The notes under the pieces are model-generated. The model saw nothing but the letters and a program-made list of their open reading frames with translations. It ran no database searches and was not told the origin of the DNA. A program made the position numbers and the translations under genes. From assembly GCF_000276665.1 (NCBI RefSeq), contig NW_004955459.1, positions 11,696,627 to 11,760,626 of the forward strand: a stretch of 64,000 nt of DNA. Reading direction: 5' to 3'. This DNA comes from Chinchilla lanigera (Eukaryota > Chordata > Mammalia > Rodentia > Chinchillidae). Within the stretch, counting starts at the first letter, position 1, and each line of letters starts with the position of its first letter. Shown piece after piece: positions 46,809-58,412 of this stretch.

Positions 46809-47155
46809 TCATTCCCAGCCATTTTTGTATGTCACTGAATTTTTTTTAAATATTGTGTATCAACTACAAGACATGGAATGGTTCTGAAAGCAACAGTAGA
46901 GGGGTGCAGGTGCATTAATTTCAACTCCTTGGATGTTTTCTGTCTTCCATTTGCTACCATTTCATCTCTGCTAGCTGTTGATGGAATCAGAAAATGTAAA
47001 CACTGGCTTGGATAACACCCTACTATACTGTGAGGAAAAGAGGGGAGTACTTTTTCTCTATGTCCACTCAACTTTTCTCTCTCCAGTAACATTGCACTTT
47101 TGAAGGTACCTGTATTTGTACAGACTCTGAATAAAGAATTCTTTTGTCTAGCAAA
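46809..47155 (+). other. CCDC93: CCDC93 3'UTR with polyadenylation signal
   Basis: This non-coding tail follows the stop. A canonical AATAAA sits at 47130-47135, and a T-rich stretch (ttcttttgtct) follows within 20 bases, so cleavage near 47150 is likely. That gives a short 3'UTR of about 345 nt. A longer form using a downstream site cannot be excluded. Confidence 0.75.
47130..47135 (+). terminator. CCDC93: AATAAA polyadenylation signal of CCDC93
   Basis: It is the first canonical hexamer after the stop codon and is followed by T-rich sequence. The cleavage site is inferred, not seen. Confidence 0.7.
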
Positions 47156-50100
47156 TATTAATGGAGCAACCGCTGAGAAATAACACAGAGGGGGATTCAT
47201 CAGAACGTAAATCACACTTTTACTCATTCAGCAAGTGGCCTAGGGAGCAGATATAGCCCACTGGACAATAGAGCTTGGCCATCCGAGGTTTGCTTTGTTT
47301 TGTTTCAGTAAACAGAAGGCTCTGGGTGAATGGTATGCCAATGTGAGTGATACTTTACCTGCCCTGGTGCCTTTTGTTCCTGGCTTCTGGAGGTACCAGC
47401 TAGCAGGCTTGAATGACATACATAGTAACTCACATCAAAGCTCAGTTTCATTGGTTTAATCCTTATATACTCCTTAGGTTCATTTCACCAAAAAAAGTTG
47501 AAAATAGGCCTCATACTGAGGATGTTTTAAAAACAATTAAACCTTTCTGTGTCCTACTTGTCATTTGAGTTACAGGCAACATGTGGATGGGCTTTCTAAT
47601 CCCTTTCTTGAAGGGATTCAGTGTTCTACACTGCAGAGAAGCTCATGGTCTGATCAGGGAGAAAGACATGCACCATACTGCTGTCAGGGCGGGCACATTG
47701 AAAGACAGTGCCAGGTACTGTGGTGTAGAAGTACAGAAGTCTTCATGGAAGAGCAGCTAATATTTGGGTTAGATCTGAAGAGGCGATAGGATGTTCTGCA
47801 GAGACAGGAAATAGGTTTTGATAAAGATACACTGATTGAAACTCAAGAGTTGTAGGACAGTAGAGAACATTCATATTGGGAGAGGAGGGGATGATCTGGA
47901 GTGTGTAGGAAGCTGGAAAGACGAACTGGGAAGGCCTCAAAGTGTAGCTGAGGAGTTTTGTCCTTGTGAATGAGTAGTCCAAGGAAAACACAGAGGTCCT
48001 GCCCTGGCTCTTAGGAATCGGCAGTTCAGTCTTGGTCCCCGTACCCCACTGTGAGGTTTTACTGCATTTTATGTAAACCTGGCACACATACACTCCCCAG
48101 TCAGCAGGATTGGACTATAACACATAAGTTTGAACACATTAGGCAGGTGGGACATTCAGCACAGTCACAGAAACACTATTTTTAGTTCCCTAATGTATGT
48201 GATTAAGAAGGGCTAAAAGGTTCAGACTTACGAACATCCCACTCTGCCTTAACACCACCATTGTTTTCTGTGCCAAAGCCAGCAAGATGCTATGAGAGCA
48301 GCAGCATCTGAGATGGCACCTCCCTGTGCTGAGCATTGCCTGGCCTTGTGCATATCCATCTCTGCTGCCTGAGCCGTGTTCATGTGGAAATTCTGAAAAG
48401 GCTCAATGAAAGTGAAATTTTTTTTTTTTTTAAAGTGGCATTTTGGAGGTAAGAGACAGCAGCAATTTGACTGTGTTTACAATTATTGCAATTTCAGAGA
48501 AACATCTGTGTTAACCATGTAAAGAAGCCTACAGATCCCTCATGCCTGGCTAACTAGACTTGGTGGGCAATTGAGAGATCACTTGAGTGTTTGTCCACAG
48601 GTCTTAGGCAAACAGGAACAGGTGATACTCTGGAGTTACTAGAATCTACCTGTCTATAATGGGGGAAAGTATGGCATGACTGATCAAAGCAACTAATAAT
48701 GCTTTTAAAAGTAGAACCCTTTATTTTGGTATAGAGAAGTATTGACAGATGCTTTGGCCCTTTTTTTGGTTTACAAGACCTAATACAGATGATAAATTAG
48801 TCTTCATTGCTTGAGCATACTTTGAATTAGACTGCAGCCGCCATTCTTGAGAATTCCATGGTTGCTGCCGACAGCCTGCAGCACGGACACTGGTGTGAGT
48901 GATTAGGCAGACAGTGCATTCAGGCCAGAAAGGCTAAAACAGTGCACTGAGGACCTTGGTCATTTCAGTAGCCACTCATGATGGTAGGGGCAGGGGTCCT
49001 CCTAGGGCTGTATCTCTCTCTGAGCCCAGAGATGTCACATCATTGTATTTTGCTGAACTCACAGGCTTTTCCAGGAGTATAACAGAGAAAACATCCTTAA
49101 GTTATTGTTTATGAATGTGTGCTTCAGGAGAAAGCAGTTATCAGAACACTGAGCCGCTAGTGAGGCTGGTTGCCTGGTGCCCTGCATATCTCCTTCTCAC
49201 GTGCATCTCATAGAGTACACAAGGCTTCTTTGATGTAATCCAAAAAGCAACATGTCTGTGGAGATACCTGGGACATTTGTCCTTGGCCTCTGTCCAGTCC
49301 CTGTAGATACCAGGATAGCCAGCAGCATTAGAGGGAGGTACATGTACCTTATGTTAGAAAACAGTCACAGAGTCCCACAAGAGTGAGGAGTATCCTTTCT
49401 TATAACAGAGTAAATTCCAAGTTTGTCAGACATAAGCTTTTGTTGGAATCTGACATATGCATAGTTTTAACTAGGTTATGGTTCATAGCCCATATTTTGA
49501 GATTAGCCAGGCCCTGTAGGCCCAAATTAGGAGACAGGAGAACCAACTACAGGTTGGAGGTCTTTCCCTCCCTAGGCTGAAGAAATAGTCCCTCATAAAT
49601 AGTCCCACAGCCCCTGCAACCTCCTGACACACTGAGTAGGGGATGGGGAAGGCCATCAGACAGCACTTTACTGTCTGACAAGGTGCTGCTCTGTGACTTC
49701 GGTGTTGTCACGTTGGCAGGTCCTGAACACATCTGTGTTGACTAAAGCCAACCTGGCTGAAAGAGCACTTGGAACAACCTATGCCACCTAGATTGCTGCT
49801 GCTCAGCATGGTCTTGTCTTACCTGTCTTTCTAGTGACTAATGATCGTTTTAAGAGGGAAATAGGCATTCTAGCAATAACTTTTATTGATTACTTTGGCT
49901 GAGTTCAGCAGTTCTTGTGAAGTACATATTGTTGGACTGAAACATGCCTTGAGGTAGAACACATTAAGGAAGTTCTTTATTACTTATTCATGGCCAGTGT
50001 TGACCACAAGGTAAAAGAACATAATACAGAATGTACAGTGAACATCCCAATAGGGTGGGTGCCATCTATTCCTGTGGTGGGGCATTGCCAGGGGAAATGC

Positions 50101-50496
50101 CTTGTTTTATCCGCCTGCAGAATCCCCCATGCCCTCTCTTGTTCTTCTACACTCACTTTAGAGCAGACCTTTTCATAGCACATGGCAATAGGCTGAAGTA
50201 CTACATAAAAGAATATCTTGCCTCTCTTCACAGTAAATATATTGTGTAAGGTTATTAATAAGGATTTAATAGCTGATCCACAGCATATTTGAAAACATGG
50301 GGAATTTTCAGATTCCCCTGCATCAGCCAGGGGGCCAAGCTCAGGTCTTCAGGCTGTTGGCCTACTGTTCCTTCTGCCTACAGCTTTCTCCTCCAAGATC
50401 TTGGGCACTGGCCTTCCCTGACTCCCTAATACACATACAGACCCATTTATTGTTGGCCTTCCTCCATGATTTTGCTCTGCCCATCTCCTGCTGTCT

Positions 50497-50608
50497 TTTT
50501 TTTTTATTTTTTTGGGTTTTTTGGTTTTTCTCTGGTACCGGGAACCGAACTCATGACCTTGCGCTTGCCAGGCAGGCGCTTTTGCCACTGAGCTAAATCC
50601 CCAGCCCC
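50497..50608 (-). mobile_element. ID SINE, reversed, with target duplication
   Basis: 'ggtaccgggaaccgaactca' to 'gagctaaatccccagcccc' after a T-rich tail. The 10-bp flanks cctgctgtct at 50487-50496 and 50609-50618 are identical. Confidence 0.88.
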
Positions 50609-51159
50609 CCTGCTGTCTGTCTTTATAGCACATACCACTGCTTAAATGTCTGTTAGTCCTTTGCCAGGTCTGTTGCCTGGCTTGTCTTCTGGAATGTAAA
50701 GACAGAAACACAAAACAAGGACCTTGCCTGTTTTGCCATGCTCTGCCCAGCATCTGGCTCGGGTGGATGATCAGGAAATGTTGCTTGCATAAATTGTAGC
50801 TTTGCATCCTTGTATTAGCAAAAATTAGATTTAACCTTTCCTATAATTTTATGCTTAGTTTGAAATAGGTTGACTGTTCTGTTCATCAGCCAGGGAACTG
50901 TCTCACTATATTTGTTATTCTTTAACCTTGAAGGTTAGGATGAAAAAAGGTCAGAAGTTTGAAACCTTTCAAAGGAATTACCTTTAGTAGGTGTTTTTTT
51001 CTCCTAAGGTATGAGGGAAAAAAGAGGAATGGTGTACACTAATGTCAGGTAAGATTATGGTATGTTTTGGTTCCAAATATTCCATGACTCTAAAGGTAGT
51101 TTGCCCGGCAGAAAATGTCTCAGCCTCATGAAACCAAGAAGTGAAATGCTGTGGGAAGC

Positions 51160-51690
51160 AGCACTTGAACACGGCCTTGGCAGAAGTACAAATTATACAG
51201 CTCCTTGGACAACATATTTCACAAGTGCATACACACAATTTTTTGAACCAGCAGTGCTACATCTAAGAATTTTTCCTATTTACAAGGATTTTTATTAAAG
51301 CATTGTAATAGCAAAAACTTGGAAACTACCACAAATATAGAGCAATAGTGAAATAAATTATGGCTAGTTCCCCTAATGGGGGTATTTTGTTTATTAGAAG
51401 AACAGAGCTAATCTGTGTGAACTACTATGCATGACTGGGGAGGGTGTGGCACGTGGTATAGTAGTGTTTGGAATGGAGGAAAGTGTGTGTGTATGTATGT
51501 GTATGTACCCATGCACACATTTATGGCAGATGTCTGCTGGTATATACTTATATGTCTGGGAGGTTACACAGCAGCCTGGCTACTTTGGTTCCCTCTGCAA
51601 AGAGTAGAAATACCTTTTCATTGTATACCTTTTATACCTTTTGAATTTTGTACCATGTACATATATTGTCTATTTGAAAATAAATGGTTT
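51160..51690 (+). mobile_element. 3' end of an old L1
   Basis: Text such as 'agcaaaaacttggaaactac', 'gtgaaataaattatggcta' and 'ccttttgaattttgtaccat' is typical of the 3' end and UTR of L1M-class elements. It is diverged and internally shortened. Confidence 0.65.
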
Positions 51691-52659
51691 GTAAATTTTG
51701 ATTTAGTTTTCAAAAACAAAGGAGGATGATCCTGGCTCCATAAATGTGCTTTGTTAAGGAAGATAAAGCTCTTGAGTTAAAGCAGTTAAATTCATTTGTT
51801 TTCATTTTGGCAGCAGTGGACCAGTACGAAAGTGGCTGTCCTCTCCTGGGGCAAGACGCTTGAGCAAGTCAAATACCAAGTGGCTAGCTCTATCCACTAT
51901 GTGTGTTTGGGTGGCAGGGAAAGAAATGGGAACAGAGGAATGGACTATGAAGTGGCTGTGACATAGGAACAGACTACAGCTGCTGCAGGGTTGCCTGCAT
52001 CTCATGAAAAAAGTCAACAGGATAACCATTATTCCTTATTGGTGTACAAACACTGGAGATGATACCTGTGAGTCCAAGGAGAGCTATTAACATCCTCCAA
52101 AAGCCAGGCCAATCTGCTGTGGAAATTGTCTATGATGGTCCTTCCTATTCCTCTTTCCTGACCTGCAGAACTCCAGTTTTGCATAGTCCCAGATGAGGAA
52201 TCACAACAGGTGTTTGAAACTGTTCTGTCAGGTGGTGATAGAAATGCCCATTTCTGCTTGCCAAGAGTTGATTTACAGATGGGCATCTAACCCAGTTATG
52301 GCCAGTAGGGGGAAAACTGCTAAGCTGTAGAGGAAGGAGTCTTCTTGCTGGCGATCAGCACATTGTGCATCAGGAGAGCTGCTGCCTGCCCTTCCTGTTT
52401 GTTCAAGTTAATGGAAAAAAAAGACAAAGTATGAGCAGCTTTATCCTGAGACCATGAGAAGAGACATTCTGACACAGCTTAGAAGAGCAAAAAGATGGAA
52501 AGAGCCTGTTTCTATGAAGGCATGATGAGCTTCCGAACCAACCAGAGGACCACTTGCCTTGTGTTCTTGATCCATGAGAAAATTCTGTTAACTGGCACAT
52601 TCAAACAAGAAATACTTGAGTTTCCCCTTCATCAGTCAAGTCAGATTTCCCTATAAGGT

Positions 52660-53036
52660 TGTCTTGGTTACTTTTCTTTCTTTTACTGAGATAAAACATC
52701 TGATGCCCAAAATTAAGGAAGGGAAGGTTTATTTAGGTCACAATTTGTGGAGGTTTCAGTCTATACTTGGCTGGCTCCAAAGCAGAATGGCACGTGGCAG
52801 AGGGCAACAGTTCATGGTGGTGGAAGATAGCAAAAACAGCAAGAACGAAAAGGGAGCAGCAGCAGAGAGAAGCCTCTTTCCCTCCCTTACATTTTATGCA
52901 GGCTACCCACCCCATGGTGGGTATAGCACTCACACCCAGAATCCCAGCAGTGGACCATGAATCATTCACAAACTCTAGAAACCTGCCCCATGACTGCATG
53001 AGGCTTTGGGGGGACATCTAGACACAAACCATAACA
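52660..53036 (-). mobile_element. 377-bp MT-like (MaLR) solo LTR
   Basis: On the plus strand it reads TGTCTTGGTTACTTTTC through to CATAACA and is flanked by the perfect 5-bp duplication aaggt (52655-52659 and 53037-53041). The text 'ttactgagataaaacatctg' is typical of the 3' end of rodent MT-type LTRs read in reverse. No internal region is left. Confidence 0.82.
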
Positions 53037-53059
53037 AAGGTCAACACTGAACCTGACCA

Positions 53060-53141
53060 TTGAATTGATTTGGTTCTCATCCAATTGAGTTTGTGACCAG
53101 AATTGTGGAAAGAATTAAATTTTTGAACTGAGGTGCCACTG
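53060..53141 (-). mobile_element. End fragment of the same inverted-repeat family
   Basis: Only the terminus is recognisable: 'aactgaggtgccactg' and then TA, the reverse complement of the family left end. It abuts the solo LTR at 52660-53036, which may have split it. The interior does not match clearly. Confidence 0.45.
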
Positions 53142-53425
53142 TAGTTGAAATTTTATATTGAGCAGCTAGAGAGGGCCTTAGTCACTGACTAGTCAAGGGA
53201 TTAAGTGCCATAGAAACCTAGTAAAGAAAATACCAGGCAGAGGGAATACCAAGTGTAATGGTCCTGCGTTATACCCATGTCGTTTTTGGGAACTGTAAAC
53301 AGAACGGTGGGAAGGCTATGGAAGGTTTGAAAAGAAAAACCAGTGTGATTTGGCTTCATTTTAGTGAGTTTCCTCTGGAGGCTGTGTTGTCTAGACTACA
53401 TGGAGCCCATTTAGGAACACTGTAG

Positions 53426-53582
53426 GACAGGTGTGGTGGTGCACACCTGTAATCCCAGCACTTGGGAGGCAGAGGCAAGAGGATCATTGCAAGTTGGAGA
53501 CCAACGGGGGCTACAAAGTGAGCTCAAAGCCAGTCTAAAGTGCATAGTGAGACCCTGTCTTAAAAAAAACAAAACAAAAAAC
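53426..53582 (+). mobile_element. B1 SINE
   Basis: 'gcacacctgtaatcccagca' to 'gagaccctgtcttaaaaa' with an AAAAC-type tail. Confidence 0.85.
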
Positions 53583-53764
53583 AGTTTTAAGCCAGATAAA
53601 AATATTGACAAGACTTACCTTTCTGTATTACAGTTTATTTTTTTCCCTGTTCTATTTTAAAATGTTGAACACTGAATTATTGTTTGCCACTCATCATACC
53701 AAATACCTTAGTCATGGCAGCAGAGGGTTTTTTCCCTATCCCTTCACTAGGTTTTTGCTTAACT

Positions 53765-53922
53765 TGTTGGTTAATTGAGCCCCCCCACCTCCAGCCCTTT
53801 TTCTGGGAGGTCCAAGGAACCTCACTAAGTTTCCCAGGCTGGCCTTGAACTTTCAGTCTTCTGCTCAGCTTCGCAAGTAGCTGGGATTACAGACATGTTC
53901 CACCACACCTAGCTTTGCCTTA
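53765..53922 (-). mobile_element. Old B1-type SINE, reversed
   Basis: 'cctcactaagtttcccaggc' to 'gctgggattacagacatgtt' is a reversed 7SL-derived monomer, more diverged than the others. The left 40 bases may be an ID remnant. Confidence 0.65.
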
Positions 53923-54686
53923 AGTTTTGAAACTGTTTGGCTTACACTGTGTGGCTTACGCTTCTCTCTTGAGTAAAACATTCCCTATAAGCCCAAGGAG
54001 TGTGATGGACACATGAAGCAGGCTTAAACCTAACCTGCAGCTTGAAACCAAGCCCAGAAGAGTCCAGCTCAGGTCAGTGAAATCTCACACAGACTGTAGA
54101 CATATCAGCAAGAAACAAATGCTTACTGCTACATGCCACTGAGATTTTGTTGGATACAATTATTGAGAACACAGCTGAAGATTACTTTCTGTCTTTCAGC
54201 CCAGATTATTAACACAACCTGTAGGTTTTGCTTATAGTACTTTTGAGTCCAACAACAGGCATCATTTTCCCCATTTGGGTGTGTATGTCATAACAGTGAC
54301 TCAGAACCTTCACAAGGATACCTCAAAAGTGTTTTTATTACACGTACAAGTCAGTACGGTGAAGAAATGGGAAAAGTTCTCAGTCTGGTCTCCCAAGTGG
54401 TGAAAAAATAGCGAAGACCTAACCAGAGTTTCTCAACTCTAGCTACATGTTGGAATCAAGTGGTAACCTTTTAAAAGTGCTGCTGCCCAAGTCATCCTCC
54501 AGGAAAGCCAGCTTATTCTGAATAAAGAACAGCCTAAGTATTCAGCAGCTTCTCTCACTGATTAAAAAATTATAAAATGTAACACATAGATCACCAGACT
54601 ACTTATTTGAGTCTGATTCAGTAGGTGTGAGATAGACAGGTTTGTTAACAAAACATAAACCTTATCTTCCTGCAAACTGAGATATA

Positions 54687-54893
54687 CCGTGGTACCTTGG
54701 TTTGTTTGTTATACAACTTTGGGGAAGATGGTTTCCCAGGCTAAGATGGTTGTGTTTGTGCGGGGAAGATGGCTATGGTCATGTTTGTGACATGGTGTGG
54801 CGTTTGCTAGTGAAAGCAAAATTTTGCTGAACGCTTTTGTTTGTGAACCATATTGTTTGCAAGCAAACATTTGTGAATGGAGATATTACTCTG
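54687..54893 (-). mobile_element. Complete copy of the inverted-repeat transposon, TA-flanked
   Basis: Read on the minus strand, its interior ('aaaattttgctttc', 'gccatcttccccgcacaaac') matches the copies at 41360 and 23414. TA dinucleotides flank it (54685-54686 and 54894-54895). It is 207 bp long, close to the 204 bp of the other full copy, and may lie in the HTR5B 3'UTR. Confidence 0.68.
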
Positions 54894-55372
54894 TATTACT
54901 CAAAAGGATTTAGGGGATGTGTAGCTGCTGGGGAAAGTAAGTTGAGACCAATGAATGGGAAAGGGAGGTCTTTCACAAAGGAAAGTGTCTTTTGAGTGGC
55001 CTGGGAGATCTTCACAAAGGAAAGAAAGTCAGCTTTGACCCTTGTATCAATGCTAACCATTAGCAGTAACTATCAAGTGTTGTCCTGAAAAAATTCTGAG
55101 GTGGAGTTTCTTAGTGGGGAGATGTACAGTGGTCCATTGGCAATGCCTGCTATGTATATGGGAAGAGGGCATAGTTACATGTTTCCCATACCTTTGCTGT
55201 CCTTCATGAGACAGCAGGTGTATGGCACAGCTGCTTCCATAGTCCAGGCCTAACAGCATGACTTTCAAAACATCAGTAGTACTTAACTATAAGGGAAGAC
55301 TCCCAGATCACTGAAGTTGGTAGATACAAGTTCATTTCCTCCCCACAACTCTGCTCATATCTCCAGCCCCTT

Positions 55373-55708
55373 TCATCTCTGCCTGGTAAAGAGGCTTTTG
55401 AAGGCATTGTTGTAGTTCTTGTTAAAAGCTGTGTAAATCAGGGGGTTAAAGAAAGAATTGGAGTAGCCAAGCCACAGGAATACGCTTTTCCAGATGGGGG
55501 GTAGGCTGCAGGCACAGAGGGGGCTAATGAGCTCAGTCACGAAGAAGGGGATCCAGCACAGCACAAATACTCCAATCAGAAGCCCCACCATCATGGCTGC
55601 CCTTTTCTCCTTCTGCTCCCGCCAGGAGTCTCCACTTGCCTGGAAGGTCACAGTTGCTGGGCAGCGTGCTTTGAATACCATCTCTGCCTCTTGAGGTGCC
55701 TCCTTCAC
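55373..55708 (-). CDS. HTR5B: HTR5B last coding exon (5-HT5B receptor TM6, TM7 and C-tail)
   Basis: 5-hydroxytryptamine receptor 5B is a class A G-protein-coupled serotonin receptor of the plasma membrane. On the minus strand the exon follows a good acceptor (ttattctaag) at 55709. It encodes 111 residues and TGA in one open frame: end of intracellular loop 3 ([10 protein letters not shown]), TM6 with CWIP at exon residues 51-54, an extracellular loop with two close Cys (CACS), TM7 with the NPLIY motif (88-92), and a short tail ending FTRQR. The two-exon layout with the intron in loop 3 is that of the 5-HT5 genes. The choice of 5B over 5A rests on the tail and on CCDC93 as neighbour, the order I recall for mouse chromosome 1. 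Exon 1 (TM1-TM5) is not in the window. A minus-strand AATAAA (54334-54339) could end a 3'UTR of about 1 kb. Confidence 0.92.
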   Translation of the reverse strand: MKEAPQEAEMVFKARCPATVTFQASGDSWREQKEKRAAMMVGLLIGVFVLCWIPFFVTELISPLCACSLPPIWKSVFLWLGYSNSFFNPLIYTAFNKNYNNAFKSLFTRQR

Positions 55709-56201
55709 CTTAGAATAAAGAAAATGTGGCATTAAAAACAAAACATCTGAACAAGCAAAAAACCAAAACACGTTGGCTGTCTCAGAAAAGTATCACAGTG
55801 CTAAATACTGCTCCCAAAATAGGAAATACAAGTGAATGCCAAGAATCATAGCTTACCAGAAAAGAAACAAGCAGAAACATCCATAGAAGCCAGTGCTGCA
55901 GTAAGAAAATTAAACCCTGATTCACAGACTGTTGAGAGGCTTAGTGTGGACAAATCTGTGAGTTAAAAACTCCAAGAGGACCCAGTCATGCAGGGGAAAG
56001 GAGAGTCACAGTGCGTATTTTAGCAAGTTTATTATTTGTGTAATCTTACTACTTCAAGGAGTTTCACCAGGTTCTCATAGTAAATATTGAAGGAAAAAAA
56101 AAAATGACCTTAATGCTTTCTCTAAGTGGAAAGAGAAGAAACTACATTTAAACACATCAGGTCCTTCTGTCCTTAGTAAGGAATATCCTCATAAGTACAA
56201 T

Positions 56202-56266
56202 TTTTATCATGTTCCATTGTTATTTATAGGCATTCTAAAAATGAAACACTAGGCACTAAAATGTTA
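56202..56266 (+). repeat. Local direct duplication C, copy 1
   Basis: It shares 'ttttatcatgttcca' and 'gaaacactaggcactaaa' with 57546-57606. There are five substitutions and a 4-base indel between the copies. Confidence 0.85.
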
Positions 56267-56790
56267 GCCTAATTATTAGGGATAAGGGAAATACTGAACA
56301 CACTAACCTTTGTCCCACCTGACAGAAGGGTAAGACTGAGAAACATTAGTGTAGTTAACAGGTCAACAGCACAGACCCCACAAAGATTAAGAACTAATCA
56401 GGACTATGTAATTTCTGTCCCCCTACTTCTCACACTTCCTTTTACCCAGTACATTATGCTCACCCCCACAAAAAAAATTACAAGGCATACTATCAGGCCT
56501 TAAAATGTAGTTTGCAAAGAGCTAACAAGCATCGGAATTAGTCATATATGGCCATGATGTTGGAATCTTAGACCAGGAATTTCTAAAAGTTATAATATGT
56601 TAAGGAGTTTAATAGAAAAAATAGACAACATTGCAAGAACTTTTAGATAATCCAGGCAGAAAAAGAAATTCTAAAAATAAGTATTACAGTTTAAAAATAG
56701 TAATGCAAAAAGAATGGTTTTGATGGGCTAATTAGACTGGACATAGCTAAGGAAATAATCTTTCAATTTGAAGCTATGACAGTAGTGATT

Positions 56791-57028
56791 TTTTTTTTGA
56801 AGCAGGGTCTCGCTGTGTTGCCCAGGCTGTTCCTGAACTCACTGTGTAGCCCAGGGTAGCCTCAAACTCAGGGCAATCCTCTTGCCTCAGCCTCCAGTGT
56901 GCTGGGATTATAGGCATACACCACAATACCCAGCTGGACGATCGTGTTTGTTTTTGGTACAGGGAATTGAACTAAGGACCTTGCACTTGCCAGGCAGGCA
57001 CTGTGACACTGAGCTATATCCCCAGCCC
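56791..57028 (-). mobile_element. B1 followed by ID, both reversed
   Basis: A reversed B1 (56795-56937, 'gcagggtctcgctgtgttgc') is followed by a reversed ID (about 56950-57028, 'ggtacagggaattgaactaa'). The outer flanks 'agtagtgatt' and 'atggtgattt' suggest one composite insertion. The order equals ID-B1 on the minus strand, unlike the B1-ID dimers elsewhere. Confidence 0.75.
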
Positions 57029-57545
57029 ACAAATGGTGATTTGTGAAACTGAAAAAGAAAGGAAAACTGAAAAGAGGAAAAAAAGAAAAAATTCAAGATA
57101 TCCAAAAATGGATTTGGCTACAAGTATAATACACATACAGTAAGATACCAGAAACACAAGTGTTCTGTTCCTAACAGAAGCAGTGTTTCAAGCTGAGAAT
57201 TTCTCCTAATTAATGTTAACTACCAAACCAGAGTTTAAGGCAGGTCAAACAACACCGTGCAGGATAAATGCCAAACCAGCAACAAAAACATAGAACTAGG
57301 CCTATTTAAATTTCAGAAAAGCAATGATTAAGCAAAATTTTTAAAAAAGTTTTGAGACAGAACACCTTACCTGTAGGAGAGCAAAGATAAGAAATACATC
57401 CGACTTCTCTGAAACCTTACAAGCATAGAGTCAAGTGAAACATTTAACCCATTTATGAAGAAGATTGCAGTTTTTTAAACTTTTCATGAAGTTCATGTGT
57501 GTTACCTCACAAAATTCAAGGAACAAGAATTTGAAGTGAAAAAAA

Positions 57546-57606
57546 TTTTATCATGTTCCACTGTTATAGGCTTTCTACAAACGAAACACTAGGCACTAAA
57601 GTGTTA
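57546..57606 (+). repeat. Local direct duplication C, copy 2
   Basis: This is an older diverged partner of 56202-56266, 1.34 kb away. The flanks of the two copies are unrelated, so the copied unit is about 60 bp. Confidence 0.85.
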
Positions 57607-58230
57607 CTGTTGTTTTCTCTAACCTAGAACTGTATATGTTGCAGTATTAGCCTTTAAAAATGAAAGACTTTCTCAGACAAAACTTCAGAAATATTTTGGC
57701 CAGTATACCTGCAAAGCAGGTTTTTATTTTTAAGTTCATCAGAACAAGGAAAATGATACAGGTCAGAAGATTTTACATGAAGAGCATAAAAGAATGAATA
57801 AATGAAGGTGGAATAAAAATTTTTATTTGTGTTAATATTTGAGCTAACAGGTAAGTTTTCTCAAAATAATAGCTGAAATAATATATTCAGTTATGCATGT
57901 ATTCCTTATGCATGCTTACAGATAAGTGAAGCAAATAGCAATGATATAGATGAGAAAGTTCAGTTAGGATACTCATGAAGTATAGTTGACATTGGACTTG
58001 GAATGGTTGTGTATGTACATTGCAAACTCAAGAGCAATTAAAAAAATAAACAGGTAATTGATATGCTAAGAGACAAAATAAATCATATCAAATTCTCAAA
58101 CTACAAAAAGAGAAAAAATAAGATTTTTTAAAAAGGAATGAACAAGGGCAACAGTAACAAGTACAGATATTAATACAACTGTCTGTGATCACTGAACACC
58201 AGTGAACACCGTGCATCAAAAAACTTGTCA

Positions 58231-58412
58231 ACCAGGCATGGTCTCACACACCTGTAATCCCAGCACTATGTGAGGCTAAGGCAGGAGGATCACAAATTCA
58301 AGCCCAGCCTGGAGCAATTTAGCCCCTTAGTGAGAGCCAGTCTGAAAAAAAAAGGTCTGGGGCTATCTCTTAGTGTGAAGTCTCCAGATTTAACCTCCAA
58401 TGTTAAAATTAG
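58231..58412 (+). mobile_element. B1-ID composite SINE inside the L1
   Basis: A B1 half ('cacctgtaatcccagcacta') and, after an A-run, a diverged ID half ('tctggggctatctcttagtg'). L1 text continues on both sides. Confidence 0.72.

Larger units (their letters stand above)
47156..55372. other. Intergenic region between convergent CCDC93 and HTR5B
   Basis: No gene was found. It holds an ID SINE (50497), an old L1 3' end (51160-51690), an MT-like solo LTR (52660-53036), two B1-type SINEs (53426 and 53765), the full minus-orientation inverted-repeat element (54687-54893), and weak ancient repeat tracts (about 47690-47990 and 53150-53400). Part of 54,340-55,372 may be HTR5B 3'UTR. Confidence 0.65.
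55709..57829. other. HTR5B intron, part next to the last exon
   Basis: It is unique A/T-rich sequence with a B1+ID pair (56791-57028) and a diverged 60-bp local repeat (56202 and 57546). HTR5B exon 1, which should be an open frame of roughly 780 bases coding TM1-TM5, is absent here and up to 64000. Confidence 0.65.

Noticed and set aside
46832..47227. Open frame of 131 codons antisense to the CCDC93 3'UTR
   Set aside because: It lies opposite the UTR and polyadenylation signal, with no motif.
50349..50807. Open frame of 152 codons on the minus strand
   Set aside because: A quarter of it is an ID SINE (50497-50608), and the rest has no protein-like pattern.
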